In this document: positions 48,813-56,773 of the stretch, in pieces
Position numbering within the stretch: position 1 is the first letter of the stretch
Layout of the letters: every line of letters starts with the position of its first letter
Source of the DNA: Candidatus Phelpsiimicrobium noxiivivens
GTDB lineage: Bacteria > Omnitrophota > Gorgyraeia > Velamenicoccales > Velamenicoccaceae
Length of the DNA stretch: 64,000 nucleotides
Reading direction: 5' to 3'
Assembly (NCBI GenBank): GCA_001873995.1
Contig: MNVR01000032.1
Location: forward strand, 1 to 64,000
Made by a program: the position numbers and the translations under genes
The notes under the pieces: model-generated
Database searches by the model: none
The model's input: only the letters and a program-made list of their open reading frames with translations
Told to the model about the DNA's origin: nothing

Positions 48813-49982
48813 ATGGACAGAATATATTTAGACTACGCGGCTACAACGCCCACAGACCCGGCTGTTATTGAGGCGATGCGGCCTTACTTTTTTGATAAAT
48901 TCGGCAATCCATCCAGTATTCACTTTTTTGGCCAGGAAGCCAAAAAGGCTATGGAGGACGCCAGGTCCAAAGTCGCCGCTTTTTTAGGCGCTAAGGAAGA
49001 GGAGATCGTATTTACCTCAGGCGGCACAGAGTCTGACAACTCTGTCCTTTTTGGCACTGTGTGGGCCGGGGCGTCAAAGGGCAACCATATTATAACGACA
49101 GCCATTGAGCATCACGCTATATTAGAGCCTGCTAAGTTCTTAGAAAAATCCGGTTATAAAGTTACCTATATCAAGCCTGACCAACACGGCATAGTTTCGC
49201 CTGATGATATTGCCGGCGCCATAACCGATAAGACTGTCCTTATTTCGGTGATGCACGCTAATAACGAGATAGGCGCTATCCAACCCATTAAGGAAATAGG
49301 CCGCATCGCCCGCGACAAAGGCATTTCTTTTCATACGGACGCTGTGCAGACTGTAGGCCACATACCTGTTAATGTTGATGAATTAAATGTAGACCTGTTG
49401 TCTCTTTCAGCTCATAAATTCTATGGCCCTAAAGGCATTGGTTGTCTTTATGTAAGAAAAGGCACGCGTATCCAGCCATATCTGCGCGGCGGCGGGCAGG
49501 AGAGGCATAGGCGCGCATCAACCGAGAATATCCCAGGCATTGTAGGCTTAGGCAAGGCAATTGAACTCTGCGCCAAAAATATGGCTAAAGAGTCTAAAGA
49601 GCAGTCTCATTTACGCGATAAGCTGATAAAAGAAATACCGAAAAAAATAGACCGCGTATATCTTAACGGCCATCCGACGCTAAGGCTACCCAATAACGTA
49701 AATTTTTCCGTTGAATATATTGAAGGTGAATCCATGTTGTTGAACCTTGATATGTTAGGTATTGCCGCTTCAACCGGCTCAGCGTGCACCTCAGGCGACC
49801 TTGAGCCGTCGCACGTCCTGCTTTCTATCGGCAGGCCGCACGAGTTGTGCCATGGTTCTCTGCGTATTACTTTGGGCCGTTTCACCAAAGGATCAGAAAT
49901 AAACCGCTTTCTTGAAGTATTTCCCAAGATCGTCTCCAAACTGCGCGCTATGTCTCCTCTCTACGATGAAAAAAAGCAGTAG
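48813..49982 (+). CDS. Cysteine desulfurase (NifS/IscS family)
   Basis: ATG 48813 (MDRIYLDYAATTP) is the canonical start. It has GNPSSIH, the PLP-binding SAHKFYGPKG with the lysine, and the active-site loop STGSACTSGDLEPSHVL holding the catalytic Cys. It frees sulfur from cysteine for Fe-S clusters, MnmA (present downstream) and LarE-like enzymes. The active-site loop marks it as group I (IscS/NifS). Confidence 0.92.
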   Translation: MDRIYLDYAATTPTDPAVIEAMRPYFFDKFGNPSSIHFFGQEAKKAMEDARSKVAAFLGAKEEEIVFTSGGTESDNSVLFGTVWAGASKGNHIITTAIEHHAILEPAKFLEKSGYKVTYIKPDQHGIVSPDDIAGAITDKTVLISVMHANNEIGAIQPIKEIGRIARDKGISFHTDAVQTVGHIPVNVDELNVDLLSLSAHKFYGPKGIGCLYVRKGTRIQPYLRGGGQERHRRASTENIPGIVGLGKAIELCAKNMAKESKEQSHLRDKLIKEIPKKIDRVYLNGHPTLRLPNNVNFSVEYIEGESMLLNLDMLGIAASTGSACTSGDLEPSHVLLSIGRPHELCHGSLRITLGRFTKGSEINRFLEVFPKIVSKLRAMSPLYDEKKQ

Positions 49983-51795
49983 CGCGCGATCGTCTCGCGC
50001 CTTATCTTTAACCCTGATCATATTCATATCCTCCGCGGTTAGCTTACGCGCGGCTACGGAGTTAGAGCCTATTGTCGTCAGGCAGTCGGTTTATGGCAGC
50101 GCGGGTTCCGGGCCTGTCAGCGGCGTTATAACTTCCGAAGATATCAAAGGCATGCCGGTTAATACGCCTGAGGGCCTGTTGGACCGCCTGGGCGTTGATG
50201 TGCAGGCCCGCGGCCCATACGGCGTAAAATCAGATGTATCCATTAATGCCTCTACCTTTCAGCAGGTGCTCATATTAGTCAACGGCGTTCCGATAAAAGA
50301 CTCTCAGACCTCGCATCACGACCTGGATCTTTATTTCAATCTTGATGATGTTGAAAGAGTGGAGGTTATTCCCGCGGCGGCTTCTGCCAAATATGGGCCT
50401 GGCGGTTTAGGAGGCGCCATAAATTTTGTATTAAAGAAAGCAGGCGCGGCCGCGGCTACGGGCTCGGATAAAAATTTTATTTCAGCGGCCGGGGGCAACC
50501 ACTATACCGCCGAACAAAAACTTGGCCTTTCATACAGCCTTTTTAAAGCAAAAAACAGATTTTCTTTTTCTAATTCTTCATCCGGCGGTTCGCGCTATGA
50601 CACGGATTTCAGGACAGACACCTTTTTCAGCTCATCCACATGGGAAAATAGGGACACATCCTATTTTCTTGATGGCGGGTATAATGAAAAGGAATTCGGC
50701 GCGTATGATTTTTATACGCCTGGCAAAGGCTATCCTTCAAAAGAATGGACCAATACTAAATTTATTGACGCCCGCGCCGTATTAAAGGGCGAACGGATAG
50801 TTTTTGAGCCGAGGCTGAATTTCAGGCAGCATAACGATAAGTTTATGCTGGATATCACAAGACCTAATCTATATTTAAATCACCACACGACCGATACTTA
50901 CCAGGCAGGCGGCCGCCTTAGCGCGCCTTTTGGGAAAAACGACCTGGGGCTGGGAGCTGATTATGGACAAGAACATATAATCTCAAACAATTTAGGCAGG
51001 CATACGCGCGGCCGCTGGGACGCGTATTTAGACCCGACTTTTGAGTTGTCAGCGTCTACTTCGCTTAACCTTACCGCAAGGGTTGACAGCTACACTACTT
51101 TTGACGAGGAATTCACCGGGGCGCTATCGCTAAAACATATTATTGACGAGAAGAACGACGTATACGCGGCATTTGGCCGCGCTATAAGGGTGCCTACATT
51201 CACTGAACTTTACTACAGCGACCCTACAACAACTGGTGACGCCAACCTTAAACCTGAAAGCGCCTTAAATTTTGAGACAGGCTGGGGCCGCAAGATCTCT
51301 GAAACGCTCAAAGGCTCGTTTTCATTTTTTGTAAGGAGCGAATCTGACACTATTGATTATACTAAGATCACTATAGCAGACCCAAAGTTCATAGCGCGCA
51401 ATATAGCTAAGGCAACAACGAATGGCATTAACGCCTATCTGAAGTGGGAGGCGGGTAAGTCGGCGTCTTTTGACGTAAGGTATATTTTTAATAATAAGCG
51501 CCGAGATAATAATGGGCAGATATTTAAATATGGATCAAGCTATTTAAAACACATGATGGACCTGGGTATAGACAATAAATTTTCAGGTGGCAAAAACAGG
51601 GTGGATTTCATTATGAAAAAGAAACCTGGCCGCCGAGACTGGGTATTGGTCAATGATAGGGTCTCATTTGACGTGAAAAAAGATGTTGAGTTGTTTATTG
51701 AAGTGTATAACCTCTTAAACGTTGAATTTCAGGAAATATCCGGTGTACCCGAGCAGGGGCGCTTGTTCAAGGGCGGAGTAAAATTAAGCTGGTAG
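49966..51795 (+). CDS. TonB-dependent outer-membrane receptor
   Basis: ATG 49966 begins a signal peptide (SLTLIIFISSAVSLRAA), overlapping the desulfurase end. The plug domain follows (ILVNGVPIKDSQTSHHDLD, YGPGGLGGAINFVLKK) and then a barrel of about 470 residues with LKPESALNFETGWG and a terminal aromatic strand ending in LSW. It takes up an iron complex, vitamin B12 or another ligand; the ligand is unknown. Its place among sulfur/Fe-S genes is unusual. Confidence 0.85.
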   Translation: MKKSSSARSSRALSLTLIIFISSAVSLRAATELEPIVVRQSVYGSAGSGPVSGVITSEDIKGMPVNTPEGLLDRLGVDVQARGPYGVKSDVSINASTFQQVLILVNGVPIKDSQTSHHDLDLYFNLDDVERVEVIPAAASAKYGPGGLGGAINFVLKKAGAAAATGSDKNFISAAGGNHYTAEQKLGLSYSLFKAKNRFSFSNSSSGGSRYDTDFRTDTFFSSSTWENRDTSYFLDGGYNEKEFGAYDFYTPGKGYPSKEWTNTKFIDARAVLKGERIVFEPRLNFRQHNDKFMLDITRPNLYLNHHTTDTYQAGGRLSAPFGKNDLGLGADYGQEHIISNNLGRHTRGRWDAYLDPTFELSASTSLNLTARVDSYTTFDEEFTGALSLKHIIDEKNDVYAAFGRAIRVPTFTELYYSDPTTTGDANLKPESALNFETGWGRKISETLKGSFSFFVRSESDTIDYTKITIADPKFIARNIAKATTNGINAYLKWEAGKSASFDVRYIFNNKRRDNNGQIFKYGSSYLKHMMDLGIDNKFSGGKNRVDFIMKKKPGRRDWVLVNDRVSFDVKKDVELFIEVYNLLNVEFQEISGVPEQGRLFKGGVKLSW

Positions 51796-51815
51796 TGCGG
51801 GCAACAAGGTTGGAT

Positions 51816-52880
51816 ATGAATAAAAAAGTTTTAGTAGGCATGAGCGGCGGAGTGGATTCTTCTGTCGCCGCGCTTCTTTTAAAAGACGCCGGATACGATG
51901 TCGTAGGTGTCACTATGTGCTTTAACATAGCTTCGGGCGCGCGTAACCGCCCGAGCTGTTGCGGGATAGAGGGTATTGAAGACGCGAAAAAAGTAGCGCA
52001 TCAGATAGGCATACCTCATTACGTCCTTAATTTCGGCAAAAACCTGGAAGAGACAGTTATATTGGATTTTATAAACGAGTATATTTCAGGAAGGACACCT
52101 AATCCTTGCGTGCGCTGTAATCAATATTTGAAATTCGGCGCGTTGCTAAAAAAAGCAAAGGCCCTTGGGTGCGGCCGCGTGGCAACAGGCCACTTCGCGC
52201 GCGTAGAGAAGAATGGCAGGGCATTTTTATTAAAAAAAGGTGTAGACTCGAAGAAAGACCAGTCTTACTTTTTATGCGAGGTTGAGGCGAGGCATCTTGC
52301 GCGTATATTATTCCCTGTGGGTGATATGACAAAAGAAGAGGTGCGTGATATCGCCCAAAAAAGAGGCCTTTATGTGGCTAATAAGCAGGCAAGCCAGGAG
52401 ATATGTTTTATACCGGATAATGATTACCGCGCGTTTTTAAAAAGCCGTTTGAATAAGGCATATTTTAAAAAAGGCGCCATTGTTGATACAAAAGGTAATG
52501 TCTTAGGCCATCATCAAGGCATATTTAATTTTACTTTAGGCCAAAGAGAGGGGCTGGGCATATCAGCGCCTCATCCATTATACGTGATCGGACTTTCCCA
52601 AAAATATAACCGTGTTGTTGTAGGGCCAAAAGAAGATGTTTTTTCCGATAGCCTCATTGCCCGCGAGCCTAACTTTTTTGTCAGAGGCTCAATAAAAAAA
52701 TCTACTTTAGTCTATGCCAAAATAAGGTATAATCATAAGGTCGCGAAAGCCAAGGCCACTCTTCTATCCAAAGGTATCCTAAAAGTGGATTTTGCGCAGC
52801 CCCAGGCAGCTATCACTCCGGGCCAGTTCGTAGTTTTATATAAAGGCGACACTGTGCTTTGCGGCGCCAAGATCATCTAA
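51816..52880 (+). CDS. mnmA: tRNA-specific 2-thiouridylase MnmA
   Basis: ATG 51816 (MNKKVLVGMSGGVDSSVA) has AAGGTTGGA upstream. The PP-loop SGGVDSS, CVRCNQYLKFG (first catalytic Cys), KKDQSYFL and QEICFIPDNDY (second catalytic Cys) are all intact, giving about 354 residues. It puts sulfur on U34 of tRNAs using persulfide from the cysteine desulfurase encoded upstream. Confidence 0.93.
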   Translation: MNKKVLVGMSGGVDSSVAALLLKDAGYDVVGVTMCFNIASGARNRPSCCGIEGIEDAKKVAHQIGIPHYVLNFGKNLEETVILDFINEYISGRTPNPCVRCNQYLKFGALLKKAKALGCGRVATGHFARVEKNGRAFLLKKGVDSKKDQSYFLCEVEARHLARILFPVGDMTKEEVRDIAQKRGLYVANKQASQEICFIPDNDYRAFLKSRLNKAYFKKGAIVDTKGNVLGHHQGIFNFTLGQREGLGISAPHPLYVIGLSQKYNRVVVGPKEDVFSDSLIAREPNFFVRGSIKKSTLVYAKIRYNHKVAKAKATLLSKGILKVDFAQPQAAITPGQFVVLYKGDTVLCGAKII

Positions 52881-52915
52881 TGAGACAGATCAAGCAGGAT
52901 GGTTTGTCTCATTAG
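52877..52915. repeat. GAGACAAATCA inverted repeat, copy 3
   Basis: CTAATGAGACAGATCA pairs imperfectly with TGGTTTGTCTCATTAG around AGCAGGA. It contains the MnmA stop codon and is followed by a partial extra right arm (GGTTTGTTTCATTGAGG). Confidence 0.75.
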
Positions 52916-52940
52916 GATGGTTTGTTTCATTGAGGAAAAG

Positions 52941-53846
52941 ATGTTAAAGGAACTAGTAAAGAAAATAGAGCAGTTAAAGAAGGGCCGTAATGCCGTTATA
53001 CTGGTCCACAATTATCAATTGCCTGAAGTCCAGGATATAGCCGACTTCAGCGGAGATTCTCTTGGGCTTAGCCGCGAGGCGGCAAAGTCAAAGGCAAAGG
53101 TTATAGTCTTCTGCGGCGTATATTTTATGGCAGAGACAGCGTCAATACTTTGCCCTGATAAGATCATCCTTATCGCCGACCCTCTGGCAGGATGTCCGAT
53201 GGCCAATATGATAACAGTTGAAGACGTAAAACAGCTAAAAAAACGCCACCCTAAGGCGGTTGTCGTAGGTTACGTTAATACGCCCGCTGATGTTAAGGCA
53301 GAGCTTGATGTGTGCTGCACCTCAGCCAATGCTGTTGAGGTTGTCTCTAAGATAAAAGATGATGAAATAATTTTCGTGCCTGATAAATACTTAGGCGACT
53401 ATGTCTCTAAAAAAACAGGAAAACGTCTTATAACCTGGGAAGGGTATTGCCCTACGCACGTGAAGATCCTGCCTGAAGATATTGTTAAGCAGGTCCGTTT
53501 GCATCCGGGAGCGGAGGTAATGGTACATCCAGAATGCCGCCCTGAAGTAATCGAGTTAGCCGACCATGTTTTTTCAACTGGCAAGATGTGTACCTATGTC
53601 AAAAGATCACCTCTAAAGGAATTCATCATAGGGACAGAAACTGGCATGGTTTATCGCCTGCAGAAAGATAACCCAGGCAAAAAATTTTACCCCGCTACAG
53701 AACACGCGGTATGCCCTAACATGAAACGCACTACATTAGAAAAAGTCCTATGGTCTTTGCAAGAGTTAAAGACCGAGGTTAGGGTTTCTGATGAAGTGCG
53801 CCGCAAAGCACGCCGCGCCATTGACAAGATGGTTGAACTCGCGTAA
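52941..53846 (+). CDS. nadA: Quinolinate synthase
   Basis: ATG 52941 has GAGGAAAAG upstream. The three iron-cluster cysteines are visible in VFCGVYFMAETA, CCTSANAVEV and AVCPNMKRTTLEK, with HNYQLPEVQDIADFSGDSL at the N-terminus. NadA joins iminoaspartate and DHAP for NAD synthesis and needs a 4Fe-4S cluster, which fits the Fe-S gene neighbourhood. nadB and nadC are not in the window. Confidence 0.92.
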   Translation: MLKELVKKIEQLKKGRNAVILVHNYQLPEVQDIADFSGDSLGLSREAAKSKAKVIVFCGVYFMAETASILCPDKIILIADPLAGCPMANMITVEDVKQLKKRHPKAVVVGYVNTPADVKAELDVCCTSANAVEVVSKIKDDEIIFVPDKYLGDYVSKKTGKRLITWEGYCPTHVKILPEDIVKQVRLHPGAEVMVHPECRPEVIELADHVFSTGKMCTYVKRSPLKEFIIGTETGMVYRLQKDNPGKKFYPATEHAVCPNMKRTTLEKVLWSLQELKTEVRVSDEVRRKARRAIDKMVELA

Positions 53847-53953
53847 ACCCTGTTGATGTCCGGCCTCGGAGCATACCTTAGAGTAAATTATACCCTTTAA
53901 GGTACATCTCGCTTTAAATTGTATTACAATTAGTATAAAATATAAGAAAAACA

Positions 53954-53982
53954 TTGAAATTATACCCGATAGGTGGTATATT
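53954..53982 (+). promoter_or_regulatory. hip promoter with HipB-operator-like palindrome
   Basis: TTGAAA (53954-53959), 17-bp spacer and TATATT (53977-53982) form the promoter. TATACC-N8-GGTATA (53961-53980) lies inside it, the same layout as the E. coli HipB operator TATCC-N8-GGATA. ATG 53992 is only about ten bases after the -10, so the leader would be a few bases at most. Confidence 0.6.
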
Positions 53983-53991
53983 TTAAATACA

Positions 53992-54210
53992 ATGAACATT
54001 CATGAGGAAATCAAAAGTTTAAGAAAGAGATCTGAATTAACCCAGGTAGAGTTTGCTAAAAGAACCGGTGTCGGGCTAAGATTTATCCGGGAACTTGAGC
54101 ATGGTAAAGCTACGGTTCGTCTTGATAAGGTTGCTCAAGTCTTGGAATTTTTGGGCTATCATTTAGAATTGGCAAGGAACGCGCGGAAAATAACGAATTA
54201 TGGAAAATAA
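53992..54210 (+). CDS. hipB: HipB-type antitoxin/repressor
   Basis: The 72-residue XRE-family helix-turn-helix (LTQVEFAKRTGVGLRFIRELEHGKA) is typical of HipB. It overlaps the HipS-like gene by 11 bases. It likely binds the TATACC-N8-GGTATA palindrome in its own promoter and represses the operon. Confidence 0.85.
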   Translation: MNIHEEIKSLRKRSELTQVEFAKRTGVGLRFIRELEHGKATVRLDKVAQVLEFLGYHLELARNARKITNYGK

Positions 54211-54538
54211 GATCTTAAGACAAGCGGATGTTTATTATAAAGATGAACTCGCGGGCCGTTTATCGGAAACGGATGCAGGATATATATTTCAATATGATGA
54301 AAAATTTTTAAGAAAGAATATTTTTATTTCTTCGTCTTTGCCTCCGAAGGAAGAGGCGTATAGATCAAAAGAACTTTTCTCATTTTTTAAGGGTTTGCTG
54401 CCTGAAGGTTGGTATCTTGATATAGTAAGCGCAACACAGAGAGTTGATGAAAAGGATTCATTTGGTATTCTTTTGTCAACTGCCGGAAGTGATACAATAG
54501 GCGCGGTCACCATTCGCAAGGTTGGCGACAATGTTTAA
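54200..54538 (+). CDS. hipS: HipS-like protein (separate HipA N-terminal subdomain)
   Basis: The 112 residues cover only the N-terminal subdomain that in HipA is part of the kinase (ADVYYKDELAGRLSE, YRSKELFSFFKGLLPEGW, LLSTAGSDTIGAVTI). A stand-alone HipS between HipB and a shortened HipA-like kinase is the HipBST arrangement, where HipS acts as the antitoxin. Its end overlaps the kinase start. Confidence 0.85.
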   Translation: MENKILRQADVYYKDELAGRLSETDAGYIFQYDEKFLRKNIFISSSLPPKEEAYRSKELFSFFKGLLPEGWYLDIVSATQRVDEKDSFGILLSTAGSDTIGAVTIRKVGDNV

Positions 54539-55373
54539 TGGTAAAGAGTTGCCGAGAATAGAATTTGGTTTGGCGGACATATCTCAGGAAGCCCAGAAAA
54601 TGGCCGGAAAATTATCTATTTCCGGAGTTCAGCCTAAGTTGTCGGTCAAGTGGGATAGAAAGAAAAATTTATTAGTTTCTGTGGCCGTCGGAGGTGGGTA
54701 TATCTTAAAACCACAAACACAGAATTTTCCGAATATTCCGGAAAATGAACAATGTTGCATGGATATGGCTCAAATTTTAGGCATAGGCATACCCGAGCAT
54801 TGCCTGATCCCCTTGAGCGACGGGAGTTTGTCGTATTGTATAGCGCGTTTTGACAGAAAAGGCCTGAAAAAGATACACCAGGAGGATTTCGCGCAAATAT
54901 TAGGCAGAGGAGATAAATACAAGGGGTCTGTTGAAGAGATCGGCATGGAATTGAAACAGATATCTTCAGCCCCTGGGCTGGATGCGCAGTTATTTTTTGA
55001 AAGGGTCGTTTTTAATTTTTTGATCGGGAATGGAGACGCGCATTTGAAAAATTATTCAATATTATACTCTGACGAAAACGAAGCGAGATTGACGCCTGCT
55101 TATGACCTTGTGTCTTCTAAATTAGTCATATTAGGCGAGGCAGATTCGGCGCTGACGATCAATGGCAAAAAAAATAAATTATCCGGCAATGATTTTCAAG
55201 GTTTGGCGCGATATTTGAACATACCGCAAAAAATACGCTACGAAAAATTTGATCGAAAATTGAATATTATGAGCAAGGCCATAAAAAATTCAAAATTAGA
55301 TAAAGAAAAACGGGCTGCGTTTGTTGAAATAATAAATGAGCGTTTCCAGAGGATCGGGCTTCAGGTGGTGTAA
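54531..55373 (+). CDS. hipT: HipT-like serine/threonine kinase toxin
   Basis: I use ATG 54531 (MFNGKELPRIEFG); TTG 54522 is also in frame. The protein lacks the HipA N-subdomain (supplied by HipS). It keeps Ser29-Ile-Ser31 in LSISGVQPKLS, matching the S-I-S autophosphorylation loop of E. coli HipT, Lys60 in YILKP, Asp169 in GNGDAHLKN and Asp192 in PAYDLVS. It probably phosphorylates an aminoacyl-tRNA synthetase; in E. coli HipT the target is TrpS. The target here is unknown. Confidence 0.85.
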   Translation: MFNGKELPRIEFGLADISQEAQKMAGKLSISGVQPKLSVKWDRKKNLLVSVAVGGGYILKPQTQNFPNIPENEQCCMDMAQILGIGIPEHCLIPLSDGSLSYCIARFDRKGLKKIHQEDFAQILGRGDKYKGSVEEIGMELKQISSAPGLDAQLFFERVVFNFLIGNGDAHLKNYSILYSDENEARLTPAYDLVSSKLVILGEADSALTINGKKNKLSGNDFQGLARYLNIPQKIRYEKFDRKLNIMSKAIKNSKLDKEKRAAFVEIINERFQRIGLQVV

Positions 55374-55593
55374 GTTATGACTGATCGAGGCGCCGAGGAC
55401 GGGCCTGAACAACGGGTGTATACAAAAAGCAACACTGTGGTGATATAGAACGCGACATCCTCGCAACACGGCCGCAACATCTGGTTTGTAGCAAAAAAGC
55501 CTCAAAAAACTTCCTGAAAATAATCTTCTTGTAACAGCTTTAAATCCAAAGAGTTAAGATTGTAGTAAAATTTTTTTTCTGAAAATCCTGGTT
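55374..55593 (+). other. Intergenic gap between hip and EPS operons, no gene
   Basis: This part of the 364-base gap holds no convincing gene or hairpin. It contains imperfect G/C-rich repeats (GCAACAC twice) and leads into the sigma-54-like promoter. Confidence 0.5.
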
Positions 55594-55609
55594 TGGCACG
55601 CGGCCTGCA
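55594..55609 (+). promoter_or_regulatory. Sigma-54-type promoter of the EPS operon
   Basis: TGGCACGCGGCCTGCA fits the RpoN consensus TGGCACG-N4-TTGCA with a single C for T change and correct GG-to-GC spacing. Transcription would start near 55620, about 118 bases before ATG 55738. Confidence 0.7.
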
Positions 55610-55632
55610 TATATAGGATTATGTAGGTCGGT

Positions 55633-55672
55633 CCAAGACATACTAGGACATACCAAGACATAATAGGACAAA
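55633..55672 (+). repeat. 20-bp tandem repeat in the EPS leader
   Basis: CCAAGACATACTAGGACATA and CCAAGACATAATAGGACAAA are adjacent units with two differences. They lie downstream of the predicted sigma-54 start, so they would be in the mRNA leader or bind a regulator there. Confidence 0.75.
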
Positions 55673-55708
55673 AATATTGTAATAATCTGGTTTTTGCGGT
55701 ATAACAAG

Positions 55709-55728
55709 CCTGCCTGCCGGCAGGCAGG
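55709..55728. repeat. CCTGCCTGCCGGCAGGCAGG palindrome
   Basis: This is a perfect 20-bp palindrome just before the ribosome site of the next gene. The minus-strand reading gives LPAGRQA, a peptide common in candidate-phylum ORF calls. A shorter relative lies at 27379-27392. Confidence 0.85.
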
Positions 55729-55737
55729 GAGAATAAA

Positions 55738-56745
55738 ATGGACAATGGTAACGGTGATTTTTTGACTATTACAGAAGCTGCAAGGCTGATCGGCGTATCG
55801 TCTAAGACCATAGTGCGCTGGGAAAAGGCAGGCAAGGTGCGCCGCTCAAAGCGCGACTTCCGCGGATGGAGGGTTTTTGACGGTAAAGACTTAAAGAAAC
55901 TCAAGGCCTTTCGCGAAACGATTTTTTATGTATTTGTAACAATGGCCCTTGTTTTAGGCAGCGTTGTATTCGCCGCGGACCTGGAGGTGGTCAGCGAAAC
56001 AGCGCCTGCTCAAGCGCCAGCTTCAACGCCAGCTGAAGCCCCAGCCGCAATGTCAACTTCAGTTTCTTCGCCAACCATAGAAAAAGCAAAGGATGATGCC
56101 ACACCCGCCAGCACCAAGAAACTTATGCCGATGCCGCCCGCTGTTAAAACTCCGGTTATTGGCGAGCCCACGCGTTACACTTTAGGCCCTGATGACGTAA
56201 TTGAAATAATTGTCAGGCGCCATCCGGAATTCAGCGACAAATTCATTATTAACGGCGAAGGAAAGATACAGTATAAATTTGTAGGTGATATTGAGATAAA
56301 AGGCCTTACAAAGACAGAAGTCAAAGACAGAATATCGAAAATATTAGGTAAGTTCATTATCAGCCCTGACGTGGACGTGACAATATTAGATTATCGCAGC
56401 AAGATCATTTATGTTATAGGCGAAGTCGGCAACCCTGGCAAATATTATATGAAGTCTGACCAGATCTCTTTGCGCGAGGCAGTGGTGCAGGCAGGCCTGC
56501 CTACGTTGTCTGCGGCGATGAGGCGTACGACCTTAGTCCGTCCTGATAAGAGCGGTAAGCCAAAAGAGAAGGTTGTAGACCTATACGCGCTATTATATGA
56601 AGGTAAGCTTAACTTAGACCAGATAATGATACCCGGAGATGTTTTGGTAGTTCCCGCGACACTTTTTGCCAAGATATTCCGTGTGATAAATCCTATTTCG
56701 TCCGCGGCTAATTCAGCCCGGTCGGTCACACCTTACGGTATGTAA
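55738..56745 (+). CDS. MerR-type HTH / transmembrane / Wza-like export fusion
   Basis: Residues about 8-60 are a MerR-type helix-turn-helix (LTITEAARLIGVSSKTIVRWEKAGKVR). Residues about 60-81 are a transmembrane segment (TIFYVFVTMALVLGSVVFAA), followed by an Ala/Pro/Thr linker. Residues about 142-215 are a polysaccharide-export domain (YTLGPDDVIEIIVRRHPE) and then an SLBB-like part (VIGEVGNPGKYYM ... SLREAVVQAGG-like). A DNA-binding domain joined in one chain to a periplasmic Wza-like domain is not a usual architecture; it could be a membrane-tethered regulator or an exporter with a captured HTH. It heads the EPS operon behind the sigma-54-type promoter. Confidence 0.8.
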   Translation: MDNGNGDFLTITEAARLIGVSSKTIVRWEKAGKVRRSKRDFRGWRVFDGKDLKKLKAFRETIFYVFVTMALVLGSVVFAADLEVVSETAPAQAPASTPAEAPAAMSTSVSSPTIEKAKDDATPASTKKLMPMPPAVKTPVIGEPTRYTLGPDDVIEIIVRRHPEFSDKFIINGEGKIQYKFVGDIEIKGLTKTEVKDRISKILGKFIISPDVDVTILDYRSKIIYVIGEVGNPGKYYMKSDQISLREAVVQAGLPTLSAAMRRTTLVRPDKSGKPKEKVVDLYALLYEGKLNLDQIMIPGDVLVVPATLFAKIFRVINPISSAANSARSVTPYGM

Positions 56746-56773
56746 TTATTGCATCCCTACACAAGGAGCATTT

